From Heterobilharzia americana (taxonomy: Eukaryota; Platyhelminthes; Trematoda; Strigeidida; Schistosomatidae): a stretch of DNA of 64,000 nucleotides. Below are positions 50,064 through 62,523 of the stretch, piece by piece. The translations under genes and the position numbers were made by a program. Each line of letters starts with the position of its first letter. Positions within the stretch are counted from its first letter, which is position 1. Location of the stretch: assembly GCA_944470555.2 (NCBI GenBank), contig OX104134.1:55419890-55483889 (forward strand), given 5' to 3'. The notes under the pieces are model-generated. The model searched no databases and was not told the origin of the DNA. It was given only the letters and a program-made list of their open reading frames with translations.

Positions 50064-51216
50064 CTGCAAAATAATCATACTGACTAAAGTAATAGTGTAT
50101 TAGATGAAAATTTGATAATCTGAGGAAGGCGAAGAAATAAGGCCCAAACCACTTCATAAGAGTATCAGAAAGTGTACAATCAGCTCTTTCTAGAAAACAG
50201 TGAAAAGCAAAATACTGTCATTTGACTTCATTGACCTAGTTTTGTTCAGACATTGCTTTTAATTCTTTTATTTCGTCTTTTCACGCAATATATCAAACAA
50301 ACAGTAAAGGCCAGAAGTTCATTCGCGTTATAATACCTGTAGTTCTGTTTTTTCTATGTAAAGATTCATTGCCTTCAGGCATTCGCTGTAAAGACCTCTC
50401 TTCAAACTCAAAAACTCATTCTTATCCCGTCAAGATAAGCCTCGCTTATCGCTGCTGCACTCGATAACACTACTGATGTTGTACTCAGTCAATGACTGAC
50501 TCCACACAGAAAAGGACAAGATTTAACTCAAAATATCTGCTCACAGATTACTTTAGCTCAAAAAACTGGTTTCTGTTCACTAAATCTGATTTTCTTAACG
50601 GTCTTGCAAAAGGTGTTGGTCATAAGAGGAACATTAGTGAAACTTTACCGTTCACTAAGAATCTGTCTCCAAAAACTTAACGAAACTGAGGATGAAAAGC
50701 CTGTGTCCATTATATTTCCGTATACATCGACAATAAATTTTTCCTCAATTATGTTGTCAGATGTCTAATAATCTGAATCTGTTTACTTAAGAGAATGAAT
50801 GATACTAAGAATTTCACTTTGTGAAAGGTAGGTGCTTAGAGAAAAGTGAAAACATGCGTTGTGGGCGTACAAATACCCAAACATTGAGACAGATATACAG
50901 ACAAAATCAAACGAGCAGCAGCATGATGAAAGTAAATAGATAATCAGCCAGTACAAAATGTGCTTGACTCTTTACAAGGATACGGGTTCGGTTGTCACGG
51001 ATAAACTTTGTGATAAAAATCACCATTTAAAATTCTTTTAAGTAAATTACATTAAAAGTAAGTCGGTTAATCACGAACCCAATGATTTAACAATTAGATA
51101 TCAACCAGTGGTCATATGAAAACTTTACTATCAGGATTCCTGAGCATCAATTTTCAAATGACATACAGATACTTAAAAATCACCTACTAGACTAATTATA
51201 AAGGTAGATAACTTAC

Positions 51217-51342
51217 TCTCATCACACTGCGGTCCTGCAGTTCCCAAAAGACACTGACAGATCACAGTGGAACCGGATGTTTGTAAACAAGATGCATTAT
51301 TTTTACACTGCATCTTTTCGCACAATCCAGAACCACAATTAC
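51217..51342 (-). CDS. EGF/LamG gene exon: EGF-like domain 2
   Basis: Symmetrical phase 1-1 exon of 126 bases, bounded by attttag|GT and GAGA|gtaagt. It reads SNCGSGLCEKMQCKNNASC and then VICQCLLGTAGPQCDE. The first Cys closes LamG domain 1, and the following six have EGF spacing (C-x4-C-x5-C-x9-C-x-C-x8-C). The frame is intact. The 1-1 phase is typical of shuffled EGF modules. Confidence 0.87.
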
Positions 51343-51554
51343 CTAAAATTCATAAATACCTAGAATTATTTCTTCATTATTAAGATTAGTCACAAAGTGG
51401 ATAGTAATAGATTTCAATTTCATAAAAGCCACAGAATATATCCAATCAGTTATATCATATCTCTGTGCTCAGTTTCATGTTCATTGGCTAGTGGATGTTT
51501 CGCATCAGTTACGTGAAAACAGAATTCAGCATTATTGTTGGTTGAACATACTTA

Positions 51555-51556
<2 letters not shown>

Positions 51557-51610
<54 letters not shown>
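51557..51610. repeat. (AT)27 microsatellite
   Basis: Uninterrupted AT dinucleotide run of 54 bases in the intron between the last LamG 1 exon and the EGF 2 exon. Confidence 0.98.
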
Positions 51611-51613
<3 letters not shown>

Positions 51614-52165
51614 AAATACTTTATCGCTGTAATGAAGCTGCAGTTTAGGCAAACGTGACATCAACGTTATGGCGTAAAGTGTTGCCACTGAACAACAATC
51701 TGTTACCTATTTTGGGGATATTAGAACTTGTGAAGTCGAAACTACTAGTTTACAGTGGACTCAACAGTGGACTCAGACGTGCACCCCAGATCGTGATCTA
51801 ATTATCTTCAAAAGAACTTCAGATATTTCGACCCATATCTGATGGAATCGATCCTACGGTGATCGCTGGACGCACATCTCTCAGTTTTCAATAGATTGGA
51901 TTGGATGATTATTCAGATGTTCATTAATATAGGGAATACTCATTTATACAGTACTTTTAGTAAATAACGAGAAAACTTTTTTGCGATAACTGTTTGCTAA
52001 GTGCTGAACATCAATATTACTAGACTTTCCGCTTGTAATAATGCAGTCACTTAGATTATTTCTCACATGTCACTTTAGGATTCAAATTATCTTGCTTTTC
52101 CCTCAGATCAGTGTCTGAATGGTAACATACAATACTGATATATTTGCGAAAAACGATGCACTTAC

Positions 52166-52412
52166 TCATCCCATATCCATCAATAGCATCTCCAAAGAAG
52201 GCTCTACGTCGAGGATCCATCTGAACTCCATTCACTCTTATTTTTTGTATGCATCCACTGTAGCTTTGTTCAAATGAATAGCCTAAGAAACTGACTGGAC
52301 CTCCTGCCTGAATTAAATCAGGGTGTCCACCAAAGAAAATGTGGCTAAACTCCATATCATTGCCATTTTTTAAATGTTGTCCATAATAATTAATATCCGA
52401 CCATGGAACAAC
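52166..52412 (-). CDS. EGF/LamG gene exon: end of LamG domain 1
   Basis: Begins in phase 0 after aactttag with VVPWSDINYYG, then carries the core LamG motif FFGGHPDLIQAGG and the conserved SYSGCIQKIRVNGVQMD segment. Its Cys pairs in this family with a Cys at the domain's end, here the first Cys of the next exon (SNC). The donor is a strong ATGA|gtaagt in phase 1. Length 247 fits. With the two preceding exons this completes LamG domain 1. Confidence 0.85.
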
Positions 52413-53611
52413 CTAAAGTTTGTTTGATCACAAAGTCAGTAAACAGTGAACAAATTGTAAGACTCACATAACAATTCAAATTATTCAAGCAACAAAGAAA
52501 ATTGAATAGACTGTGATTTGGGTACATTGCGTTTACTTAGGAATTATGTTGTCGAACATGAGTACATGAAGGACAATCCAAGCCAGTTAACAACTTTAGA
52601 AAGAAACTGGAAATTTGAGAAACTCAATAATGACGAAAAACAGGACGACAGAGAAAGATGGGCTGAAATACACTTATGAACGTTGTGTTCTAGCCCTACT
52701 GTAAACCGCTTAAAACACCAGATCAGATGATTTCGTTTGATTTTATTATACATCACCCTTAGTCATTTCGAGTGTTTGTGAACAAAGAAAAATAATAAAC
52801 GATTAACGCTTATGAGAGTGGATAACAAAGCTTAATAAACCATTAATAAATGATTTCTGCATCAAATGGCAAACGTCTCGAGTTATTAAGCTTATTCATA
52901 GATCAATTCATCGTCTACTGACATAACAATAAACGACTCATACTATTAACTGCAAAATTCATGTAAGTGAGACTCAGTAGCATAATTCTGTAATAGTTTA
53001 TTTTTAAATGAAACACATTGTCTCAGAATATTGGTGGAACTGAAGACGAAAAAATGAACCTTTCACACAGATGAGGCCAATTGACTATCAAATCTAACCA
53101 GTTGAATAGTCCGCTATATAGTTTGCAGCTAAAAAAATCTCGATACTGTATGTTAGAAATAGCTATTTAATGTTAAAATCAAGTAAAGCGCGTCAAATAG
53201 CTTTATTGACTGATATGATTGACCTTAAACTTTGCATACTGATGAGCACAACACACCGAATAGTTTATTAATTTTTTAATGAAGTCAGTGTCCACCGAAT
53301 TAACAAAAAGAAAACCTTTAGAACTTTGGATTTTCACTGAAAATAACACTTCTTACACATCTTTATAGTTTAAATTTACTACTGAGTTTGCAAATATGAG
53401 AATAGACTTGAAAATAAAATGGTTATGACGTTTGACTACTGAGCAATACTTCAGTAGCACAATTCAAACAAATATTATTTTCATATTGTTGATGAATAGT
53501 AGCAGCAGTGAAATCCAGGACAAGTAACAAAATTAGGAATTATTTTCATTAGAATTTTTCCAAATTTTCCAGTTTAAACAGCTATTGAAAAACACTTGCT
53601 TTCGTATAAAC

Positions 53612-53777
53612 TGCATCTTCTTTGATTCCATCAACGCTTAGGAAACTCTTTCTATCAACTGTTTCACCAAATGAAATATAGTACCATTGCTCCTTGCTTA
53701 GCAATGAGAAATGTTTAACTTCTTGAATTTCTTCCTTTCGATGAGGTTCAGAATTTGTCCTAGAGATTCCTAGAGAC
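53612..53777 (-). CDS. EGF/LamG gene exon: middle of LamG domain 1
   Basis: The acceptor tatttag|GTCTC takes one base to finish the Arg codon begun in the previous exon (phase 2). The exon contains LLSKEQWYYISFGETVDRKS followed by FLSVDGIKEDA, matching the W-(H/Y)-x-(I/V) and L-x-V-D-G strands of LamG. The reading frame stays open to a TAG at 53582. The chosen donor (GCA|gtttat) gives phase 0, which the next exon needs, but gtttat is a weak splice site, so the 3' end is the least certain point of this exon. Confidence 0.72.
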
Positions 53778-56700
53778 CTAAATAAGATGGATAGATAGGT
53801 AAGAATCACTAAGACAAATGGAATATGTATCAAAACTAGGTGACATTTATTTGAAAGGACATCAGGTTGATTAGTAACCTTCACATTTAGTAGTGAAATT
53901 CAGATACATGTTACTATACCTAGTCTCAAAGACGAATCAAACTGGATGTTCAGTTGTATTTATCTAAAGATTGAAAGACGAACTGACAATCATATTCTTA
54001 GATTCATACACGGGATGTCTATTTGAAAAGCATAGGGAAGTCACGTAAGCTCTCTGTCACTAAGGACAAGAAAGATATGTATTAGTGACACTGTGAAGCG
54101 TAAGTTGATAGCTCATAAAGAAATGCGGTACAAGAATGATTGTCCATTCGCATTTGTAAAGTGAAATGTGGATGGCAAGAAAACGATCGATCGACCTAGA
54201 CTAGCTTCGGAGGAAATCTTTCCCCTGAACCTTGAACTACAAGCAATATCACCACCGATTATATATGCAGACTTTTGTCAGTGTCAATGAGTAGACATTA
54301 TCTGCTGAAATTTGCAGAGAAGACGATATCCAACTTTGTCGTGAACCAGTTTTTGAAATCCCATTCGTAGTATTCTATGCCGTCGGATGGAATCATTCAA
54401 AAGACATAAGGATGAAACACTTGCATGCAGATAAATCACTAACTAACGACATTGCAAGCCTCAATAATGCGTTAAAACCAAATATATGTAACCAATATCC
54501 TCACTGTTGACTCAAAATTGTTACTTACCACCTAATAATCCAGAAAAAAGACAAACCTTTAACTTCACCTTCCTTCTTACTCTTTTGTTACTTTCTTCAC
54601 CAACTTTATGATATTTTCCAGTTTTACTCATGATGGTAATATTCCTTCACTCCTTAGATAGACTCTGAGTGATTTTGACCTCCAACTACAAATACCCCTT
54701 GATTTATGCATGTACGAATGTAAAGCCGTGAAAATGAGTCATCGGAAATATAATAACCTTCACCATTACCGTCTTCCCATTTTTCTATGACTAAATAAGG
54801 ATATTTGCTTTAGATGTAATCTGTCTAGTATAAGTCCTTTGTGTACAACATGTTTTTCGCGATACAGCTAGTTGCTAAATAAGTTTCTCTGATCTTTTCC
54901 AAGTGTTATTTTAAATGATTTCTTAACTTACTCTTCGCCTTATATAGGAAGGACAATTAAGTATCATTATCATCCCCAACCGTTAGATTTTTATGTTCAC
55001 AGTAATGTCTCAAAAATGGACTGATTGAGCACAATGTGTTCTCATATTCGTCTCTCCCACCCTTACCCTGGTGGAAAAAATATAACTTTGGGTCAAGTAC
55101 TGTCAAAAAAAGGGGATAATGACTACAAGTGTAGAAATACATAGTAAGAAGCTGAATAATGTGAACTAACCAAATATGCATTGCTAGGGAAAAGATAGCC
55201 AAAGATGTTTGACAAAAAGTCTGGATGTAGTGTTTAGTTTTCCGATCATGTGCAGTTATCGCTTTAACTGGGCATAAATGGTGTAACAATGTACCTAGGG
55301 TGAAGTTTAACATACTTCTTTGCATTTTCTTAGGGGATGAATAGGAACTGAATAACCTGACTTTATTAGATGTTGACATATGATTGACGTTATTATTCTT
55401 CCCTTGCTTTTGGTTAACCAAAACTATTAGTGTTTGCCAAGACATTTCCTGGAGAGTGGAGTGCAACGTTCAGTGTAGTCAGCTCCATAAAAACCTTCGA
55501 ATCTACAAGGGACAACTAATCTTTCACATTTAGTCAAATCAAATAAACGCTCAAGAATAACAAATGTAAACTAGCAGAATAGAAAGTATACTTGACGTAA
55601 TTCAACAGATGTCTCTTTAAGACTTCAAATGCGCTATTATTTTTGGATCTTAAATTTAAAACCACTTTTTTATAATGGTTTGTATTTAGGCTTAAAGCAG
55701 CCCGTTTATACCGATTTATTTTCTTGGATTTCCATTGCCCAGTAAAGTTGCTAAGAGAGCTTGGATCTCATTACAGACTGCATCTGCTAAGTAGGCTTTT
55801 ACAAGTCCGAAACAATGAATTTAAGAGACTTTGAACCAAGTGGTAACTACTAGCCAAGGTTAAATAATTTTTTTGGAGGAAGTAGATCTTCTGAAGACGG
55901 GCCTTTTTAATGAATCACTATCTCTTTTGTTCAGTGTGCAGTCTGGTAACTGAGACGTAGACTTTAATTCTTCATCACCATTTAGTTTCTTAACATAGAG
56001 GATAAACACTGAATCACATGTGTTCATCAGGTTTCGTCACAAGTAGACAAGATATAGTTCATTCATCTTCTACACATGCAAACTTATGAGATTCGTTCTT
56101 TAAGTCACTCATTCTTTGAAATTGTGATGAAGACGTCACCTAAGACACGGCCAGGCGCAGAATGAATAGTAAATCCATCCACTTATTGCACATCACAATA
56201 AATCTGAAGTTTACATTAGAGGTGAACATGAATATCTGGTCCGTTAAGTAGTGCATCTGTTTAAATTTGACAACAGGTCTTTTTAATGAATAGTTTGGTA
56301 AAAATATTCGTGAAATCACGATGAGTTACTACAAAAATAATCACTCAAATGGGAGAAGCGCCTCTTTTTAATAAAGTAATGCAGACTCAAGAAGACTTTT
56401 CCACCAATCTGACATACTTATTATGGCAAAAGGGATGCTACTTTCTTTTTAGCTAGTTAATGAGGTCAGAATATTTTTGTATTTAGCATCTAAGATTATA
56501 CAAGGTGTAAAGTGGGATAAAATATTTCAAATATCCATCCCTGCTCATCCCACCTTAAGTAATTAGTCAAGTGACAGACTAGTTACTGTCTGTACAGATG
56601 ATTTCCTGTCGATTAAAGATTATTAAGCAAATAAATACCAAATACTATAAACAAAATGGTGAAAAGGAATTGGTGTTGTGATTGACCAAGAAAATATCAA

Positions 56701-57814
56701 CCCTAAGAAGATTTATTATAATATTTTGTGTGGATGATAAGGTAATGTTACGCTGAGTGAAGCTAATCATCGGCTAAATAGACTAGACCTCTCCAGTAAA
56801 GTCAATAGTCTATGATGAAATTCATAAGAGAAAAAAGGAACTCTACTACACAGTTTTGTTCGTCAAGGCAAAAACAGTATATAGCATCATCTGAATACCC
56901 GTAAATTATTTTATAGACACTACATATGTGTATCAGTAACAACGTATATGTTTACAAAAGTGACTATTCAGACTGCTGATAGATACAAGGAGTTAAGTTT
57001 ACAAAAAGGTTTGTGCAAGTTAAGAACCATTTCGTGTTTTCTGTACTGCCATGAAATAGTAGTTCTGAACAATATTTTGAAGGGCAGTTTGTTAGGCTGC
57101 TTAGAATGTCAAGTTACGGTTAACACACTAAACAGCAAGTAATTATTTAAGGCTACATTTTCCAACCAACTTTATATTTTGTATAGTGATGTTTTCCTGG
57201 TGACTTCTTGAATATATCTTAGCATAATCTTTTTTATTCCGTAAAACCTTTTGAAAATTGCCTAATCTATGATCATTAAAAGACCTTTAACGTAGATGGA
57301 CTTCTTAAAAAATCTTCACAGTAACCGAAGCCACCTGTTATTGTTATGAACTGAGAAGAGAAAGTTCCGTTCAATACATAGTTCTATTTTTTTAGTGAAC
57401 TCCAAAATACTTAATTTTTCACTGTTATGCTAAGTAATCGTAAAATGGGCGCTGAAAATTCTAAGGTGGGCAGAGAATTTCAGTCAAATATACATCGTTC
57501 ACTGTGTACCATGTTTGTAGCTAACCATGACGAGACTTTCACCAGCTTATCAAATATAGCAAGATGTAACAAATGTTTATTTTCGAAATAAAGTCTTCTT
57601 CATAGTCAGCTAAAGACAAACAGATAGGCAAGTAGCAAGTTATCCCAAGGATAGTTGCCGGTTCCAAAATAAAATGGATTTTCGTCTCTGGCATCCTGTA
57701 ATAGAAATCAGTTTATGCTAAATCTTTCAACCTGCCTTATTTGTATGGTAAATGATTTGCTTAGAAATATTTACAGTCAGTAGCTTGTATGTAACAAAAA
57801 CCAACTGTTATTTT

Positions 57815-58170
57815 AGTTTCAACGTAGTATTCATCATGGACTAACATTAGCTGGAAAACCATTGAAAACCTGGGAGCACTGGTCAGCTGTTTCATCCTTA
57901 AATAAGACTACTAGTAGTGCGAGTCCACAACTCTCCCCCCCCCAGGGGTCGAACCCAGACCCTTCTGGTCTCCTGGCCTACGCGTTAACCATTAAGTCAG
58001 TGTCAGACATCATGATCCACAGTTTCCTAGTTCTGTCAGTTGGCGATATGGCGTGAGTACCCATCAAAGTCATCATTTGGCAGCTGCTTCAACTCTCACT
58101 GGTTGACCTTACTGGTCAAAACTTCTCATTAGGGCTTCAAGGTAGTGGGTGTGTACAGGTGAGGAGTTTC
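57815..58170 (-). mobile_element. hammerhead-type SINE, near-complete copy
   Basis: Tail (gtagtattcatcatggacta) at the left and head (ttctcattagggcttcaagg) at the right. The B-box-like ggggtcgaacccagac is well kept. The hammerhead region (tgtttcatccttaaataaga) is badly degraded. Located in the intron between LamG 1 exons. Confidence 0.75.
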
Positions 58171-58389
58171 ATATTAGTAATTAGTAATTTTGAAGATGTT
58201 TTATGGACACCTATGAGGTGGTCCGTTCATATTCTGTAAAGGTGAAATATGTTTAGCGTATCTTTGCTACTTAAATAAATTTCGTACACAACTCTTTCTG
58301 CCTTCTTGCGGGATATTACTTCTGCATTTTGATCTTTTGGTATTTGACTTCCTTCTTTTGGCCTTGCTGAACAGGGATTGGAAAGATGT

Positions 58390-58680
58390 AAGTTGCCAAG
58401 CAGTCTTGGCCTAAATATCTCAATGGTAACGTCACTGAATGCAACACTGAGTGACGTCGGTTCGAATCTCATTGTGGACATCAGTTCCCTCGAGGTCGCA
58501 GATACGCCATACTGATGAGTGCCAACACAAACAAAGCCTAGGCCCGTAGCTTCCCACCCATTGTCTCCAATCAACTAACCAATCTCTGATAAAAAATAGG
58601 CAATACTTAGCTGGCTTGAAAAGGGGCAATGCAAATATATAAAAAGAGATAAGGGTGGTTGAAAAATAATGATCATAGGT
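58390..58680 (+). mobile_element. tRNA-like SINE of a second family
   Basis: A tRNA-like head on the plus strand: ggcctaaatatctcaatggt resembles an A-box region, and ggttcgaatct at 58459-58469 is close to the Pol III B box (ggttcgantcc). Between them actgaatgcaacactgagtg could form an anticodon-like arm. No CCA or intact acceptor stem is seen, so it is not called a tRNA gene. It has no hammerhead core and differs from the other SINEs. Right boundary uncertain. Confidence 0.5.
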
Positions 58681-58706
58681 CAAAATTATTCACATATCTG
58701 ACCAAC

Positions 58707-58947
58707 CTGTATACAACGTAACCATTTTCAATACTGAGTGAAAACTGGAAATCTCTTTTTTTTGACTCATGATAAACTAATAAGTATCTTCCATCGCTAA
58801 CATTTGGTCGTACTTCAAAGTCCACTTTATATATGTGAGAATAGTTTGTTGCATTTTGATGCCTTCTGTGGCTTTGTTTTTCAGTACCAAATGATTTCAA
58901 TGACTGAAAACGAAATTTTAAATAACCCCTGGCTGAATATATGGAAA
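58707..58947 (-). CDS. EGF/LamG gene exon: start of LamG domain 1
   Basis: Opens with VSIYSARGYLKFRF, the usual first strand of a LamG domain (aromatic-x-G-x-Y-L-x-F), and continues through YKVDFEVRPNVSDGRYLLVY, which matches the family pattern 'L-x-F-x-P-x-x-x-D-G-x-L-L-Y'. The acceptor is tatcag|TTTCC in phase 1, which continues the preceding EGF exon exactly, and the donor is TACAG|gttggt in phase 2. Length 241 fits those phases. A second AG lies 44 bases further in (58903), but starting there would lose phase and the first strand. LamG domains of this group bind dystroglycan, heparan sulfate or other matrix partners; which one applies here cannot be said. Confidence 0.8.
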
Positions 58948-60440
58948 CTGATATCCATCATCCTCTGTAGAGAATTAAACAGATTATTTAGAAAAATGTT
59001 GATTAGGTTCTTCAAAAATTGGTTGTGGTTAAAAAAAAGCATGAAAACTATGTCACTTCTTTTTGTTCCCATGAGATTTTGAAATTATGAACTCACAACC
59101 CAAAAGGTATAAGGTAAAAGAAACCAGCACTGCACTGTAAAATGCTGAACTATTCAGACTGGTTTTCAAACCTTACGAATCAAGAAATGAAGCGACAAAA
59201 ATACTTCCGCAGAATATGTCACCTTCAGTCAGAATTATTATGGCGCAATTTATTCTGCAGGGAAAATTGGCTCATTTTTTATGTTTCAGACTTTTTCTTT
59301 CCATTTCTAGTTCGATAAGAAAACTTGTAAATATAGCTGCTGAACATCTTTCTAGTAGAGTAGCACCATAATGCAAGATAATGATCAGGTTGTATTTGAT
59401 AACAATTCAAAAAGTAAACTGATATTGTTCACAAACCGTAAGCAATCCAAATATTGCTACAGCATCTTGTAGAAAATGCTGCTAGTTGTGGGCCGACTGG
59501 CCACTAATGGAACAGAGATGTTCAAGCAAGCAGCTAATTACAAAATCAAACGTTAACTAATTGACTATCAGAGGTCGAAATGTATGAGATACAGTTATAT
59601 CTATACATAAAAAAAGTCACGCGGAATTTAATTGTTTGTATTTCTTCTTACAATACACGTTTTTCTGAAAGAAAATTAAATTTGTTAAACGAGTGGCATT
59701 CCCACCATTGAGGACTTGAGTAAATTCTTTTCCATCCTATAACCGGTATATAGACAAGAACTCAAGCTTAATCAATAGTAAAATTAGAAAAGTTACCTAG
59801 TGTGCACTCTCGTCACTTATACTAAAGTAAACAAGCATAGTGTCCAAAATAACAGATGTTCATTCACATTAGTCAATCTTCTTTATGACGCCATTTACAA
59901 TAAGCACACAGCCACTTATGAGTAACTTCCTCTCATGTCATGTACTGATTTAAACCACTAGTCTATGTTTTGTATCTCAGAAGGATTTATACATAAGAAT
60001 AAAAAATATTTTTCGTCAGTGAAACCATATCACGATGCATTTCAATGGATCATGGAAATGAGATTTCATTCTGCAGTGGCTTATTACAAAAAGCCTTTTT
60101 TAAACAAGGTACAATAATTAACTCTCTGAATATTCGAAGCAACATTGACAAAAGTTGTGTGGATAATAACATGATAAGTTCCTTTCAGGTGTCTCGTTCA
60201 CTTAGTTTTCTGAACAAAGGCTTTATTTCAATTTGTTTCTATGCAGCTGCTTCTAGCACGCCACTAAGTATAGATCACTGGTTTTTAGATTCTAACAACT
60301 AACGTTCTGTCTTTTAACTGCAAGTACAAATGGACGGAATTAATGTGTCATTCAGTGGCAATTAGATCCCTTCATATTAACTGATGGAATTCGGGATTTG
60401 TAGTATCATGCTACAAGTTATTGCATATTACTTTGATTGG

Positions 60441-60443
<3 letters not shown>

Positions 60444-60531
<88 letters not shown>
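60444..60531. repeat. (AT)n microsatellite with one phase break
   Basis: About 88 bases of AT dinucleotide with a single phase slip near 60486, in the 3.2-kb intron between EGF 1 and LamG 1. Confidence 0.97.
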
Positions 60532-60534
<3 letters not shown>

Positions 60535-62191
60535 CAGGCCCATAAACTTCAATAAGAAAGGAGAAAAGTAAACGAAGAAACATTTAGAAGTACTGGTTGT
60601 ATAAAGTCATTTTGGATGCAGAGAACTTAGTTAGTGCGCAAACAATTCTTTTTTCATTAAGATCACCAACTGACGACAAAATAAAATATGTGATTTGCCC
60701 AAATAGAAACCTATTGTGTTTCTGAGAAGCAGTGCGACAAACATGAAGTTCTGTGATATGAAAATTTATATGATTAATGCATGAAGTCCATATTAGTACA
60801 CATATGAACTGCGGAACAGTATTTTCAGCTTTGTCGTATCATATAGAGACTACTGTCATTCTAGGGTAGGACAATAAAACATTTCCTAATTTCAGCTAAA
60901 TAACACTGCAATTCATTGCAAAAACAGCTAAATTTAACTATCTTTGGGAACGCAACTGAAGCGAATCAGAACACATGATATGAAATGATAAAGTTCACTT
61001 TTCCTTGAATTTAATAAATTACTTCCGGAAATATGTGATGACAAATTACCTAGAGATAGAGTATGCCTCATGTGTCCACTGTTTACGATGATAAATGACG
61101 AGATCACTTGAGCGAAAACTAGGAATTCATAGTCGGTTAATCCTTGGTAAATATGTATCAAGTTGCCTTAGTTACGGCGATAACTCAAAAATCACTTATT
61201 TCGTGAATAAAACGTATTGTAGGCCAAACTTACATTACTTTCAAAGAAATGCACATCCAATGCAAACAAAAGGCGTTTTAAATATAATTATCCTCTTTTT
61301 ACCAGCGAACAGAATACAGATAAACCCCTAAGCAATTAGATTGACACACTCATAGTTTTTGATATCAGTTTAAGGACCAGAAAAGAAAGTGCCTATTAAA
61401 CATATCTTTTTTATAGCATTAAATTCACCAGCCTTTCTTAATCAGACTCTTCTTGTGTCCAGATCACCTAAAAATTTGCTTGAATTCCCTATTATATAAA
61501 CTTGCAAGGTAACTGTTTCCACTGCTAAAGCTTTCTATAATGCAATTCAAATTCGTAGGGCTGAACGATACGTTCAACATATGAATTGGTGATTATACTG
61601 AAAATCCCAACTTTAAAGATTGAATCGGAAGTTTAAATATCATCGTACTTTCTGAGGATCCTGATTTTTCAAAGCGTGATCCAGGAAGAATGTCTAAATT
61701 GAGGAATGTTCTAGTTACGAAAACAGTTTTGAGTGTTTTATTTTCACCAGCTTAGAATGAAAATTTACTACTTTGAATAATCAGTGGAAAAAAACTGTTC
61801 GAGGCCTTTTATTTCAATCGTTTGGTAAGGCTTTATACAGAACATCTGAAGTGCATACTAAAGGGTTTCCAGTCAGTAATTTCTTGACAAAAGTAAACTA
61901 TGTGTCAGATATAAGAAAATGATTAACCGATATTATTAATGAACCATTACGTTGCTTTTCAAGTAAGTTCCATGTTAGCAAACTTTAACAGGTTTTTTAT
62001 TTTCAACTAGAGTTAACCAGAAACATTTATCTTCCCCCATTGAAATGCAATATTCCATACACTACACTTATTGTATATTTTCTCAGAAGCAAAATCAAAT
62101 ATCCAGTGCTAACAAGCCAACTTATTCAAGCTAGATATTGTTCGGATTTTCGTAATTTTCAGCACAAAGATACGACAAAGATTTGAATTAC

Positions 62192-62523
62192 CTTTATCAC
62201 ACAAGTCACCGGAAAATCCTAGTGGACATAAGCATTGCGAATAAGAGGCACGTAAATCAACGTAACATCGTCCCAGATTATAACAAAGAAATGACCCACA
62301 TATTGTCGCATCTGGTATAACATGTTGAGTATTATACAGGATTGTCGGAGTCATATTAGCCTTCATAAAGGAAGGCTTTTCTTTATTGTTCAGTATATGT
62401 TTGTGTTGACAGAATTGGAACTGTTGAAGACCGGATCCTCTACTTCAACTTCCATAATCATGGACCAATCATTATCTTCCTGAATTTGCTTCGTTACTAA
62501 ATTATGCACAGAGATTAATAGAC
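62192..62523 (-). CDS. EGF/LamG gene, first recognised exon: acidic linker plus EGF-like domain 1
   Basis: First exon of the minus-strand EGF/LamG gene that can be recognised. It starts after a good acceptor (ttgttttag) in phase 1 and ends at AAAG|gtaatt in phase 1. The first part reads as an acidic linker (for example QIQEDNDWSMIMEVEVEDPV), the last part as an EGF-like domain with six cysteines in order: CGSFLC, then C after YNLGR, then CLC and PLGFSGDLC. The linker and the EGF part are in different frames. The length is 332, one short of the multiple of three that a phase 1-1 exon needs, so one base appears to be missing between about 62405 and 62438. The domain would be extracellular. Nothing 5' of it was identified with a matching phase. 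Splice ends are read by eye. Confidence 0.72.

Noticed and set aside
54957..55466. 169-codon open frame on the minus strand, the longest N-free one in the window
   Set aside because: It lies inside an intron whose two flanking LamG 1 exons already join in phase. The peptide is rich in His, Tyr and Cys with no recognisable domain, and one frame of this length is not far from chance in 64 kb.
60934..61161. Minus-strand frame in the EGF 1-LamG 1 intron considered as the missing LamG 1 start
   Set aside because: The true LamG 1 start was found at 58947 in the correct phase, so no exon is missing here.
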